From Chloroflexota bacterium (GTDB taxonomy: Bacteria > Chloroflexota > Anaerolineae > JAAEKA01), in assembly GCA_034717495.1 (NCBI GenBank), contig JAYELL010000014.1, positions 1 to 51,799 on the forward strand: a stretch of 51,799 bases of DNA, given 5' to 3'. Positions 1 to 8,961 of the stretch are shown one piece after another. The stretch's first letter is position 1, and the number at the start of each line of letters is the position of its first letter. A program made the position numbers and the translations under genes. Below the pieces are notes generated by a model. It saw only the letters and a program-made list of their open reading frames with translations. It made no database searches and had not been told where the DNA came from.

Positions 1-462
1 CTCCACCGGTTTATGCTTCAGATTGGCGACAGGATTTCCATCTGCCCCATAGATTACCATGATCTGGCCGCTGATCTCGTAGGTGGCAGCCAGGGTCAGT
101 GCGGTCAATAGCATACGGTCCTGCTTGATGGCGTTTTCAGGACAGCTTTGCTCGCCGGTGGGTACCACCTCGATGCTACCGATCGTGAGAGCCGTATCGT
201 CCGATTGGTAGGCTGCTGAATAGAGGCCGCAAACCGCCGTGCCAAGCAACTCACCACCCTCACGGAACTGGGCCGTGGTGATCGACGGTGGTATGACACT
301 GACAAGCTCGCCATCGTCATTTTGATAGGCGCTGACCAGCCAGGTAGAGCCCACCAGCACTGGATCCGACGGTGGGGGCGCTCCGCAGGCAGTGACCAAC
401 AGAAGAAGAAGCAGGATTGGGACCAAGGCCCCGACGATGTTCCGTTTCCACGCGTAGTTCAT
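1..462 (-). CDS. META-domain (HslJ-like) lipoprotein, 3' end cut by window edge
   Basis: An open frame runs from an ATG at 462 to the left edge without a stop, so about 154 residues of the N-terminal part are seen. It opens with a basic start and a hydrophobic stretch ending in a lipobox (LVTAC, Cys about residue 26), so it should be lipid-anchored outside the cytoplasmic membrane. After the signal comes a segment with the pattern of the META/DUF306 fold: GSTWLVSAYQNDDGELV, then a Gly/Cys segment (TAVCGLYSAAY), then CPENAIKQDRMLLTAL. This family includes HslJ and secreted heat-shock or stress lipoproteins of poorly defined role. It lies 33 bases downstream of the SulP gene on the same strand, so co-transcription is likely. 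The family call rests on motif pattern only. Confidence 0.7.
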   Translation of the reverse strand, partial: MNYAWKRNIVGALVPILLLLLLVTACGAPPPSDPVLVGSTWLVSAYQNDDGELVSVIPPSITTAQFREGGELLGTAVCGLYSAAYQSDDTALTIGSIEVVPTGEQSCPENAIKQDRMLLTALTLAATYEISGQIMVIYGADGNPVANLKHKPVE

Positions 463-495
463 GTCAATCCCTCGTGTTCCTTGAATGTCCAGGAC

Positions 496-2277
496 TCATG
501 CAACGCCTTCGACCTCTTCCCTGGAGATGCTGTCCGGTCCATTGTGCTCGGTTGCCAGCCACATCTCGCCCGCTGCCATGGCTGCCCTGGTAGAATCGCC
601 CAGGACTTCCGTTGCCATGAAAATGCCATCTTCAGGGATCGAGTCTGTCGTTTCGGTGCGCAGCAATTGTGCCTTCACCTTCTCACCCACGCCGGACAGC
701 ATCAGTCTACCGCCATTGGCTCTCAATTCGGCGGCATACCGTTCCATGACAGAGATAAAGGTGGTGCCAATCTGGTCGATGCCCCGCATGCGCATGATGA
801 CAACCGCTTGTTGCGACTCTTTTGCCTCGGGCAACAAATCCTGGATCGTGCGAGCAGCGGCAAAATAGGTACTGCCTCGCGCTTGCAGGACCGTGACGCT
901 GTCATCGGGCAATATGGCCGGGGCAGTCTCTTCCCTGAAGGTGCCCGAGTCCAGGGGCCGTAAGGCGATCAGGTTGACATGGGCAGAAGAACTGTAGATG
1001 TAATCGATCAGTGAAAGAAAAACCCCTAATAGAATTGCCTGCTGAACGGGCAGGATCAGCGTGGCAAAAAAGGTTACCAACATAATAACCCGCTTGGAAA
1101 CATGCACATCCCAGACATCGGCGATGCTCTCTCGATTGATGATCCCGAATCCAACCACTATCAGGACACCGGCGACAGCAGGCATGGCAACCGCCTCCAC
1201 GAGGCCGGAAAAAAGCAATACGAAGATGCCCACAAACAGGCCCAGGAAGACATTGGCCCAGCGGGATTTTGCTCCCGTGCTCATCACAATGCCGGTTCCA
1301 CCCACCGAACCACCCAGGGGAAGGCCCTGAAAGCTGCCCGAGACGATGTTAGCAATCCCCTGGCCCAGGAAGTCCCTGGACGCGTCGGGATATTCGCCAT
1401 CCGGATTGGGGACCCCCTGGCTGACGCCCGATCCCTGAATAAGGCCGATCAGGCCGATGGCGACCGCCGAAAGTGCCAGGCTGGGTATCAACGACAGGTC
1501 GGGCAGCGTGGGCATCGGGATCGAGCCACTGATCTGATTGGTATCGCCGATCAGTGCCACCGAGTCCAGGCCAGGCAGCCCCGCCGCACTGCCCAGGATG
1601 ACAACCACGGAGGTGATGATCATCCCGAGGGCCACCGAGAAGGTCCTGAGGCGAGTGCGGTTGAACAGAAGAATGAGAATGATGGTCGCCAGCCCGATCG
1701 CCAGCGATGGCAGGTTCCATTGGCCGGGATGCAGTAGCGTATCGATCGCCTTGGTCACTGTCCTTCCAGCCCCGCTCTTGTAGCCGGTCAGGTCGCCTAA
1801 CTGTCCGAGAATGACCACTACAGCGACGCCGGTCAGGAAGCCAACCATCACGGTATTGGAGATAAAGCGCGTGAATCTGCCCATTTTGAGCAGGCCCAGG
1901 ATCAACTGGAACACCCCTATGAAGAGAGTCAGGGTGAAGAGAGCCGTGAGTGTATCCCCGGCGTCCATGCCTGCCAATACATCGGCCACAGCCAGCATCA
2001 TGGCGCTGGTGAGGCCGATGTTAATGAACTGAGAGCCGGTGAAGAGCGACCCGATGGGCGTACCCGTCATCAAGGCATTGAAGGCGTACGTCGGACTCAC
2101 GCCGGCCAGCAGGGCCGAGGCGATAGCATCGGGGATAGCGATGAGCCCCGATACAGCCGCCGAGGTCAGGTCGGCCGTCAGGTTCTTCGCTTGGAAATCC
2201 AGTTTTGCCATGTGCGCATATCCTTGCTCAGGTGTTTCCTCGGTCCAGATCATACCTGATTTTCGCCGATTCGACAA
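496..2277 (-). CDS. SulP/SLC26-family anion transporter with STAS domain
   Basis: 593 residues, the usual length for a bacterial SulP transporter. The first ~35 residues are cytoplasmic; a membrane domain of many hydrophobic helices spans about residues 40-440, including the early family-type segment GLIAIPDAIASALLAG with a proline-rich turn. A C-terminal STAS domain follows (about 465-570), with the strand-helix pattern VTVLQARGSTYFAAARTI and a MRGIDQIGTTFISVMERYA segment. SulP proteins carry sulfate, bicarbonate or other anions, usually with Na+ or H+; the substrate cannot be read here. Three in-frame ATGs near the N-terminus (residues 1, 9 and 23) are possible starts; none has a clear Shine-Dalgarno, and residue 23 (MAKLDFQAKNL) fits family N-termini about as well. 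The META lipoprotein follows on the same strand. Confidence 0.88.
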   Translation of the reverse strand: MSNRRKSGMIWTEETPEQGYAHMAKLDFQAKNLTADLTSAAVSGLIAIPDAIASALLAGVSPTYAFNALMTGTPIGSLFTGSQFINIGLTSAMMLAVADVLAGMDAGDTLTALFTLTLFIGVFQLILGLLKMGRFTRFISNTVMVGFLTGVAVVVILGQLGDLTGYKSGAGRTVTKAIDTLLHPGQWNLPSLAIGLATIILILLFNRTRLRTFSVALGMIITSVVVILGSAAGLPGLDSVALIGDTNQISGSIPMPTLPDLSLIPSLALSAVAIGLIGLIQGSGVSQGVPNPDGEYPDASRDFLGQGIANIVSGSFQGLPLGGSVGGTGIVMSTGAKSRWANVFLGLFVGIFVLLFSGLVEAVAMPAVAGVLIVVGFGIINRESIADVWDVHVSKRVIMLVTFFATLILPVQQAILLGVFLSLIDYIYSSSAHVNLIALRPLDSGTFREETAPAILPDDSVTVLQARGSTYFAAARTIQDLLPEAKESQQAVVIMRMRGIDQIGTTFISVMERYAAELRANGGRLMLSGVGEKVKAQLLRTETTDSIPEDGIFMATEVLGDSTRAAMAAGEMWLATEHNGPDSISREEVEGVA

Positions 2278-2435
2278 TGATCACGCCGGTGTTCGCTCTG
2301 ACCATCCACGCTGCCCGATCATACACCAAGTTTGCCACCAGACCGTCATCCTGATACAATGATCAGCGACCAGCGTTGATAACCGGGTCCCAGATTGCCG
2401 GCCAAGTCCTCTGAGTTCGATTTAACACGTTCCAG

Positions 2436-2612
2436 GATATATTCGCCGGCATCCCAGGGACCAACTTCTCGGTCCGCTGGACAGGCAGCTTCCCCCTTGA
2501 ATCGGGCGACTACACCTTCTACGCCACGGTGTCCGAGTCTGGCTGGATGGTCACATCCTCATCGACGAGTGGAAGATCTCATCGCTCCAGACGTACAGCA
2601 ACACCTTCAGGA
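2436..2612 (+). pseudogene. Remnant of a PA14-domain protein (frameshifted fragment)
   Basis: Translation in one frame from about 2448 gives GIPGTNFSVRWTGSFPLES and GDYTFYATV (to about 2531), the typical middle of a PA14 carbohydrate-binding/beta-barrel domain. The next part of the domain continues in another frame from 2531: VRVWLDGHILIDEWKIS, the classical dGVRvwvDgklvid-W motif. The expected acidic turn between the two blocks is missing, so a short deletion and frameshift separate them. No start, signal or stop of a full gene surrounds it. PA14 domains are common in secreted glycosidases and adhesins; this piece is probably a decaying leftover of one. Confidence 0.6.
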
Positions 2613-2621
2613 AGCTGGGCA

Positions 2622-2692
2622 GTAGCAACCGCTGCGTGAGCTACGGTAGCAACCGCTGCGTGAGCTACGGTAGCAACCGCTGCGGGAGCTAC
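2622..2692. repeat. Three tandem copies of a 24-bp unit
   Basis: Copies lie at 2622-2645, 2646-2669 and 2670-2692. The first two are identical; the third has one substitution (T to G) and lacks the last base. Each unit begins GTAGC and ends GCTAC(G), so it is itself an imperfect inverted repeat and could form a small hairpin. There are no spacers, which rules out a CRISPR array. The remainder of 2278-2832 holds only the PA14 remnant upstream and a promoter-less leader before the next gene. Confidence 0.9.
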
Positions 2693-2832
2693 CGACCGAA
2701 GTCTCGTTGTAGGGTTAGTCACAGGCAAGATGGCGTACAACTCTTCTGTACCGAAAGGACAAAATCGGGTAGAATAGATAGTCGCGCAATGCTGTACTTT
2801 CCCTGAGATCACGAACAGAAAGGATAAAGAAG

Positions 2833-3345
2833 TTGGCTGAAAAACCGTCCCAGGTCATTGTCGCTACATACGAGAGTCCCAGCCAGGCCAAGCGGGCCTG
2901 GCGCACGCTGAATCGGACAGATGATCCCGAACAGATCCAGGTCCAGGACGCTGCCGTGGTGTCCCGGGACCTCTTCGGTGAAACCCATATCCAGGATGCC
3001 TACCTGATGAGCCTGGGTGAACTGGCTCGCGACACCGCCGGTATCGCGTTCAATGTGGGACTCAGCAGCGCCGGCTTGCTGCTGGAAACCGCCATCGATG
3101 GTACGCTCATCCTGATCGGTGGTGGCAGGAAAATGGCAGGCCTTGCCGGGTCAGCCTTGATCTCCACCGTTCGGCAGGCACGTACCGTCATCCTGCCGAA
3201 CCGAAGCGTAGAGGCTATCGGTGAGACCCTCGATCCCGGTGCCGCTGCCGTCGTTATGGTCGTCGAGTCCGACCAGACTGCTGACCTGGCAGCCAGACTG
3301 GCAAAGAGTGGCGCTTTGGTCACGGTTCAGGATCAACACGAATAA
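2833..3345 (+). CDS. DUF1269-like protein with a glycine-rich hydrophobic centre
   Basis: 170 residues, TTG start at 2833 preceded by AAAGGA about 8-12 bases upstream; no ATG is available nearby. The first 60 residues form an alpha/beta domain (VIVATYESPSQAKRAWRTL, then QVQDAAVVSRD) like the ferredoxin-like fold of DUF1269 proteins, whose members carry a central glycine/alanine-rich hydrophobic segment. Here that segment (about 70-120) is less glycine-rich than usual. The C-terminus returns to an alpha/beta pattern (AAVVMVVESDQTADLAARLAKSGALVTVQD). Function of the family is not known. It heads a run of plus-strand envelope genes. The family assignment is tentative. Confidence 0.6.
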   Translation: MAEKPSQVIVATYESPSQAKRAWRTLNRTDDPEQIQVQDAAVVSRDLFGETHIQDAYLMSLGELARDTAGIAFNVGLSSAGLLLETAIDGTLILIGGGRKMAGLAGSALISTVRQARTVILPNRSVEAIGETLDPGAAAVVMVVESDQTADLAARLAKSGALVTVQDQHE

Positions 3346-3378
3346 CAACGGGCTGGCAAGTTAGGATTGGAGGAAACC

Positions 3379-4032
3379 ATGATACAAACGCTCTTTTTGT
3401 CCCTGTTTGCTCTGGGCATAGGCATTGTTCTATTGCTCTGGGGCTATCGCGCTTTTCTGGTACTATTGCCCATCTTCGGCTTCTTTGCCGGTCTCTGGTT
3501 GGGTGCCCACGCCATCTCCCTGATCTTCGGCAACGGCTTCTTCGCTGGTGTCACCGGTCTCGTCGTGGGATTGGTGGCTGGCGTGATCTTCGCTCTCCTC
3601 TCTTATCTGTTTTATGCCGCAGCCATTGGCCTGATAGCGGCCGCCATCGGCTACGGGCTCGGCGCAGGATTCATGCAGGCCATCGGTGTTGATGCCACCC
3701 TGCTGGTTGTGTTGGCAGGCGTTGCCGTCGCGGTGATCGTGGCACTGCTGGTCTATGTCTTCAACATTCAGAAGTACGTCGTCATCGCTCTGACCGCCCT
3801 GGCCGGCGCCAATGCCATCGTATTGGCACCATTGCTGCTTTTTGGCCGGGTCTCCGCCGACCAGGTTCAGGGGGCCGGCAATGCCATCAGCCCTGTGCTT
3901 CAAGATAGTTGGCTGTGGTTGGCGGTCTGGATCGCCATCGCCATTGCCGGTATTGTCTATCAGATTCGCAGCAACCGGGCCTATGTCTTTACAGTCGACG
4001 ACTACGAAAGTGGCTGGGGCACGCCTGGTTGA
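3379..4032 (+). CDS. DUF4203/TMEM198-like multi-pass membrane protein
   Basis: 217 residues from ATG 3379, which has an ideal GGAGG five bases upstream (3369-3373); a TTG at 3367 would overlap that ribosome site and is rejected as the start. The protein is almost entirely hydrophobic, with about seven helices rich in Gly, Ala and Val and a short polar C-terminus (VFTVDDYESGWGTPG). The alternating pattern of G-x-x-x-G-containing helices fits the DUF4203 family, which is found in bacteria and as TMEM198 in animals; its biochemical role in bacteria is unknown. It sits 33 bases after the DUF1269-like gene and 40 bases before the zinc peptidase, suggesting one transcript. Confidence 0.65.
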   Translation: MIQTLFLSLFALGIGIVLLLWGYRAFLVLLPIFGFFAGLWLGAHAISLIFGNGFFAGVTGLVVGLVAGVIFALLSYLFYAAAIGLIAAAIGYGLGAGFMQAIGVDATLLVVLAGVAVAVIVALLVYVFNIQKYVVIALTALAGANAIVLAPLLLFGRVSADQVQGAGNAISPVLQDSWLWLAVWIAIAIAGIVYQIRSNRAYVFTVDDYESGWGTPG

Positions 4033-4072
4033 TCGTAGATAACCCTGAAGATGAAGGTTATGGAGGTATTAA

Positions 4073-4825
4073 ATGTTCTGGTTCGATCCTAACTATTTCT
4101 GGTATATTTTCATCCCGACGATCTTGCTTTCGTTGGGTGTGCAGATCTATCTAAAACGCACCTTCAGCAAATGGAGCAAGGTGGAAAACGCTGCCAATCT
4201 CACCGGCCGCGAGGTGGCTGACGTGCTCATCGAAGAAACGCCCCTGGAGCCAATCCCTGTGGAACGCACCAAACAGCCCCTTGGTGATCATTACGATCCG
4301 AAGGAGAACGTGGTCAGGCTGTCGCCGCCGGTCGGCGATGCCGATTCGGTGTCCGCCATGGCTGTTACCGCCCACGAGTTTGGTCACGTCCAGCAATACC
4401 AGACCGGCTCCTCCCTGATCAAGGCCCGCAGCTTTCTGTTACCGGCGGTCATGTTCAGCCCCACGATCATGTACATCAGCGCCCTGCTGGGCCTGCTGTT
4501 CAATATGACCAACCTGCTCTGGGTGGCGATCATCTTCTTTGGTCTGACAGTACTCTTTTCGCTGCTGACTCTGCCGGTGGAGTTCGATGCCAGCAAGCGG
4601 GGATTGACCATGCTGCGCGAGGACAATCTCTTCGGCTCTGAGGAGGAGGCAGCAGGCGCGCGCAAGGTCCTGACCGCCGCAGCATTGACCTACGTGGCCG
4701 CCTTTATCACCTCGGTGCTGCAGTTCGTTTACTATTTCCGGGGCATTCATCAGGAAATCGACAGGGACAAGGCACAGGAGGCCAAAAAAGAGGCCCGCCA
4801 GCAAACAAGCCGCGCCCGGCGTTAA
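4073..4825 (+). CDS. Membrane zinc metallopeptidase, YugP family (Zn_peptidase_2)
   Basis: 250 residues, ATG at 4073 with GGAGG upstream (ATGGAGGTATTAA). An N-terminal membrane helix (8-26) is followed by a soluble segment with SKVENAANLTGREVA and the zinc-binding HEFGH at residues 101-105 in VTAHEFGHVQQYQ. Two or three helices follow (about 125-180), then VEFDASKRGLTML, a conserved family block that carries acidic residues near the active site, and a last hydrophobic helix before a charged tail. Length and order match the YugP/DUF-type membrane metallopeptidases known from Bacillus and widespread in Gram-positives and Chloroflexota. The substrate is unknown. Confidence 0.9.
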   Translation: MFWFDPNYFWYIFIPTILLSLGVQIYLKRTFSKWSKVENAANLTGREVADVLIEETPLEPIPVERTKQPLGDHYDPKENVVRLSPPVGDADSVSAMAVTAHEFGHVQQYQTGSSLIKARSFLLPAVMFSPTIMYISALLGLLFNMTNLLWVAIIFFGLTVLFSLLTLPVEFDASKRGLTMLREDNLFGSEEEAAGARKVLTAAALTYVAAFITSVLQFVYYFRGIHQEIDRDKAQEAKKEARQQTSRARR

Positions 4826-4866
4826 CGATGTCGTCGCCAGGCCTTGGGTCGAGAGGATCAGAGGGT

Positions 4867-7251
4867 ATGCCAAGAATTTTACGACTAATCAGTCTTGCGT
4901 TGCTGGTCACGCTCCTGCCGGCAGCGTGTACCGATCTACCAGATCTTCCGGATGTACCAGCAGTCGGTCGCGAACAGGACACAGGCCTGCGCGGGCGTGT
5001 CCTGCTCTGGCATACCTGGACGGGCGAGGAGGTTCAGGTTCTCGACCAGATGATCGAGGCCTACAAAACCCTTAACCCCGAAGTCGAAGTCATTAGCATT
5101 GCGATGGATGAGGATCGGATCTTCGATACCTTCGCGGATCAAAGTGCCAGCGGTCTGGGCCCTGATCTGCTGCTGGTGGATGCGCCACTGGTCTACGATA
5201 TGGCCCAGGCGGGGCTGATCCAGGACCTGAACGCCTACGAAGACCTGGACTTCTCCCAATACTTTTCCACTTCCCTGGCGATGGTCGCCAATGACAGCCA
5301 CACCTACGGCCTGCCCTTTTCCTCCCACACCCAGGTCCTCTTCTACAACCGCGACCTGGTCGATTCTCCGCCAGACAACTTGCTTGAGTTTCTCAGGCGG
5401 GCGGCCAACGGCGAGATGGCAGCCATCAACACCGATTTCGCCGAGGCTTTTTGGGGCATCGCGGCATACGATGGTCTTCTCATCGACGACGAAAACCGAA
5501 TCGCGTTGGGCCATGGTGGCTTTGCCAACTGGATGGCTGCCCTGCAACAGGCCCGAACCAGGGGGGGCTTTCTTCTCAGCAACGATGGTGAACGGTTATT
5601 CAATTCATTCGTCGACGGGAAGGTTGCCTACTACGTCGCCGACTCCAGTTACCTGAGTGATCTGCAACACGCGATGGGTGAGGACAAGGTAGGGGTGGCC
5701 CTGCTTCCTGCCGGTCCCAATGGCAGCGCGGCGCAACCACTGCTTAAAACCGATTCCTTTGTCTTCAGCAAGGTCTCCAGCCCAACTGAATCGGCCCTGG
5801 CGCGGCATATGACAGACTATTTAACCAGTTCGAACGAACAATCCAACCTGGCCATGCTCGATATTGGGCGTTTACCGACCAATAACCAGGTACGGCTGTC
5901 GCCCAGCATGCCGGAACACACCATCGTGGTGGCCCGCCAATCCCATTCTTCCCGCTCGGTGGGGTTCGATAATCGTGGCATCTGGCAAGATCTCAAAGCG
6001 GGTGCCCTGGGATTTTTCGACAACTTCCGGCTGGTCATTGAAGGAGTCATGACGCCCAATGAGATGATTGAAGATTCGCTCCAGGGATTCTACGAGGTAT
6101 ATGGCCTTCCTGAGAGAACGATTGCGCCAGAGGAGCTTTGCCCACCAACGCCCGAAACGATCACCATCTGGCACGCGCTCAACGCAGAGAAGGCCCGCGT
6201 CTTCGAACAGATCGTCAAAGACTTCGAAACAACCTGCCAGGGCGCGGCCGTCGAGATCGACCGCTTCGAGGGCCCGGACCTGGTCGAGCGATTTGTAAGC
6301 GAGGCCGAAGCAGGCAGTGGCCCTGATCTCCTCTTCGCTTCGAGCCGCTGGTTGCCGCGATTGGCCGATCAGGGCTTGCTCAAGGATATCAGCGAGGAGG
6401 TGGCGCCCGGCGAGCTTCAGCAATATCAGCCCAAAACTGTGCTGGTGATGCGCTATGACGGCCGCCTTTACGGGATTCCCGAGTCCCTTTCAGTTGCAGC
6501 ACTCTATTACAATACCGGGCATGTCAGTGACCCGCCAGTCGATCTTGACCAACTGGTACATGATGTAAGCGCCGACGAACGGTGGGCGCTACCGGTTGGC
6601 TTTTATTGGGGATATTGGGGCATGGATCCCTTTGGTGGATTCGATTTCGACAGCTATTCCGGCGAGGTGCTGGATACAACCGGCCTGGTTGAATGGCTTT
6701 CCTGGCTGCAATCGGCTGATAAAAAACCGGGGATGGATTTACTTTTCGATCCAAACGAGGGCGATCTGGCATTTTTGAACGAAACGGCAAGCTACCTGGT
6801 AGCCAGCCCGTCGTCGTTGCCCCTGATCCGTTCCGCCCTGGGTGAGAATGGCTTCAGCGTGATTCCCCTGCCCAATGGTCCGGTTGCAGCGGGTAGCCCT
6901 ATGCTCCGGGTACAGGGTGCTATGATCAACGCTCAAGCTGACGAGACGACCACGGCTGCATCCATCGCTTTTGCCCAGTTTCTGAACTTACCGGCAAACC
7001 AGCTGCTACTCCTTGAGACAGGCAGCCACGTCCCCGCAACCGTCACTCTGGGTCTTCATGAATACCCCCATATCAATGGCTTCCGCGAACAGGCCACCAT
7101 GGCGGCGATGGTCATCGAGAACTCGGCCTACGCAACCATGGAAGCCCTGGGGGATGAGTTATATCGGGCCGTGCTGCAAGAGGGAGCCGATCCGGAGACA
7201 GCTGTTGCCGAGTTTGTGGATGCGGTACACGCGGCCAACGGTGTAGAATAG
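4867..7251 (+). CDS. Tandem (duplicated) family 1 extracellular solute-binding lipoprotein
   Basis: 794 residues from ATG 4867, which has GAGG/AGAGGG upstream and gives a proper signal with lipobox LLPAAC; the ATG at 4828 would add 13 residues before the signal. Two complete solute-binding modules follow each other: module 1 opens with VLLWHTWTGEEVQVLDQMIE (about 45 residues in) and has GLGPDLLLVDAPLV; module 2 opens with ITIWHALNAEKARVFEQIV (about residue 430) and has GSGPDLLFASSRWLP. Each is about 370-390 residues, the normal size for a single SBP_bac_1 protein, and family members are usually single. No ABC permease or ATPase adjoins it; an MscS channel follows 15 bases later. Ligand unknown (the family binds sugars, among others). 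Confidence 0.88.
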   Translation: MPRILRLISLALLVTLLPAACTDLPDLPDVPAVGREQDTGLRGRVLLWHTWTGEEVQVLDQMIEAYKTLNPEVEVISIAMDEDRIFDTFADQSASGLGPDLLLVDAPLVYDMAQAGLIQDLNAYEDLDFSQYFSTSLAMVANDSHTYGLPFSSHTQVLFYNRDLVDSPPDNLLEFLRRAANGEMAAINTDFAEAFWGIAAYDGLLIDDENRIALGHGGFANWMAALQQARTRGGFLLSNDGERLFNSFVDGKVAYYVADSSYLSDLQHAMGEDKVGVALLPAGPNGSAAQPLLKTDSFVFSKVSSPTESALARHMTDYLTSSNEQSNLAMLDIGRLPTNNQVRLSPSMPEHTIVVARQSHSSRSVGFDNRGIWQDLKAGALGFFDNFRLVIEGVMTPNEMIEDSLQGFYEVYGLPERTIAPEELCPPTPETITIWHALNAEKARVFEQIVKDFETTCQGAAVEIDRFEGPDLVERFVSEAEAGSGPDLLFASSRWLPRLADQGLLKDISEEVAPGELQQYQPKTVLVMRYDGRLYGIPESLSVAALYYNTGHVSDPPVDLDQLVHDVSADERWALPVGFYWGYWGMDPFGGFDFDSYSGEVLDTTGLVEWLSWLQSADKKPGMDLLFDPNEGDLAFLNETASYLVASPSSLPLIRSALGENGFSVIPLPNGPVAAGSPMLRVQGAMINAQADETTTAASIAFAQFLNLPANQLLLLETGSHVPATVTLGLHEYPHINGFREQATMAAMVIENSAYATMEALGDELYRAVLQEGADPETAVAEFVDAVHAANGVE

Positions 7252-7266
7252 ATAAGGTATTGGACC

Positions 7267-8760
7267 ATGGACAGCACCTCCTTCGGTTTTGAAATCCTGA
7301 CTGACCTCTGGCAAACTATCGTCAAACTACTGGGCCGACCTGCGGTGCAGTTCCAGCTAATCGCAGGCATTGGCGCTATTGCGCTGGCCTGGTTTGTGGC
7401 CCGCGGCATCCGCCGCATCGTAAACGATCGTAATGAGGCCAGGGTAGAGACACTGCGCGAAGAGATACTGGCCGAATATCTGGCTAATCTGGATGTTGAC
7501 GTCGAGGATTTACCCGAAGGTGAGCTCATCGACTCGCCCGAGTCGGAGTTGGACGAGCAGGATATCCAACGGGAACTGCGCCGCCGCCTGGGCCTTCGAC
7601 ATCCTATCACGTTGCTTTTCAGACAGATCCTCTTCCCCCTTCTCGCCATAATCTTTGTCTATGCTGTGTATGTGATTGCCCAGCGCCAGGGGTGGTACAG
7701 CGGAATCCTGGCCGACATGCTGCAAATGCTGGGGGTTTTCTTCATCTATCGATTGATCCTCGGCCTGGTTTATATGGTCGCCGACCCGGTGCGGGTTGAG
7801 TATTATCAGAGGCGACTTTTCGCGCCCCTGGTCGTGGTTATTATAACGATTTCCATTCTTGGAACGGTGTTCGATCTGGAAACACTGGCCAGCACCTCCC
7901 TCTTCCCCTTTGAAGGAGCCACCTTGACGCTGGGATCTCTCTTTCTGGCAACGTTCGGCTTCTATGTCTGGATCATGGGCGTGAGTCTGTTCAAGGATAT
8001 TTTGAAAGCTTTCCTGGTCCGGCGGGAGAGTGCCAACCCCGGTTCCATTGAGGCATCCATGACCATGGTCCAGTATGGCCTGGTTGCGATAGGCCTCTTT
8101 GGCGTTTTTCAGATCCTCCAGCTTAACCCAGCGACCATAGCCGCCGCGACAGGTGGTCTCGCCATCGGCGTCGGCTTCGCGTTGCAGGATGTGATCAAAA
8201 ACTTTCTGGGCGGCCTCATCGTGCTCTTTGAGGGCTCCGTGCGCCCTGGCGACTGGGTAGCCATCGCAGGCACCGAGGGCCAGGTGGATAAACTGAGCAT
8301 CCGCTCAACCATTGTGCGCACCTTTGACAACGTGGAATACATCGTGCCCAACCAGGACTGGCTAAATTCGACAGTTACAACCTTTACTCGCAACGAACGG
8401 CGCGTACGCACGCGCGTGCCCGTGAGCGTGAGCCGCGATGCGGATCCACACTTCGTTCAGGAGCTACTGATCGAGACAGCCAAGTCGAATCCGGAGGTGC
8501 TGTCCATTCCCGAACCGATAGCACCGCTGGTGGGATTCGGCGAGTCGAGCATCGATTTCATCGTGCTGGCCTGGGTCGAGGACGCCATGTTCCGGGCCAA
8601 GGTAGCCGGTGCCCTGCGCCTGGAGATCTGGGATGCCCTCAAGGAAAACGGCATCGAGATCCCCTTCCCCCAGCGGGACCTGCATCTGCGAACCTCCCTG
8701 CCTGGTCTGGAAATCGAAGCGCCCGCCACCGAAGCAGGCCAGAACCGATCGCCCGCATGA
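7267..8760 (+). CDS. MscS-family mechanosensitive ion channel
   Basis: 497 residues. An N-terminal helix (about 27-47), a charged soluble stretch rich in Glu/Asp (55-105), then four or five more membrane helices (115-285) precede the MscS signature pore helix and beta domain: LNPATIAAATGGLAIGVGFA at about 286-305, LQDVIKNFLGGLIVLFEGSV, then RPGDWVAIAGTEGQV. The cytosolic beta/alpha domain extends to about 480. This is longer than E. coli MscS (286 residues) because of extra N-terminal helices, as in the MscK/YnaI-like classes. Expected role is pressure release on osmotic downshock. The gene starts 15 bases after the tandem binding protein, so the two are probably co-transcribed. Confidence 0.92.
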   Translation: MDSTSFGFEILTDLWQTIVKLLGRPAVQFQLIAGIGAIALAWFVARGIRRIVNDRNEARVETLREEILAEYLANLDVDVEDLPEGELIDSPESELDEQDIQRELRRRLGLRHPITLLFRQILFPLLAIIFVYAVYVIAQRQGWYSGILADMLQMLGVFFIYRLILGLVYMVADPVRVEYYQRRLFAPLVVVIITISILGTVFDLETLASTSLFPFEGATLTLGSLFLATFGFYVWIMGVSLFKDILKAFLVRRESANPGSIEASMTMVQYGLVAIGLFGVFQILQLNPATIAAATGGLAIGVGFALQDVIKNFLGGLIVLFEGSVRPGDWVAIAGTEGQVDKLSIRSTIVRTFDNVEYIVPNQDWLNSTVTTFTRNERRVRTRVPVSVSRDADPHFVQELLIETAKSNPEVLSIPEPIAPLVGFGESSIDFIVLAWVEDAMFRAKVAGALRLEIWDALKENGIEIPFPQRDLHLRTSLPGLEIEAPATEAGQNRSPA

Positions 8761-8961
8761 TGGCAATGCCCGCTTACCTAGCAAGGCCACCGAGAGGTGT
8801 GAGTTAGGCGGGAGTCCATCATCATCGCCACCCCATGGATGCCCGTCGCCGCGGGGAAAGCGGTTTCCCTGCTTGCCAGCACCTTCGCCGCTCGTGTGGC
8901 CGGCTTCAAACCCCTGGTCTCTATCTGTTATCGCTTTTGTCAGGTCTTCGACCGTGATTCA

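Noticed and set aside
322-963. Plus-strand ORF of 213 codons over the SulP and META genes
   Set aside because: It lies opposite well-supported minus-strand genes, has no ribosome site and no recognisable protein pattern; it is a shadow of high-GC coding.
2622-2692. Possible CRISPR array from three 24-bp repeats
   Set aside because: The copies are directly adjacent with no spacers and no cas genes are in the window.
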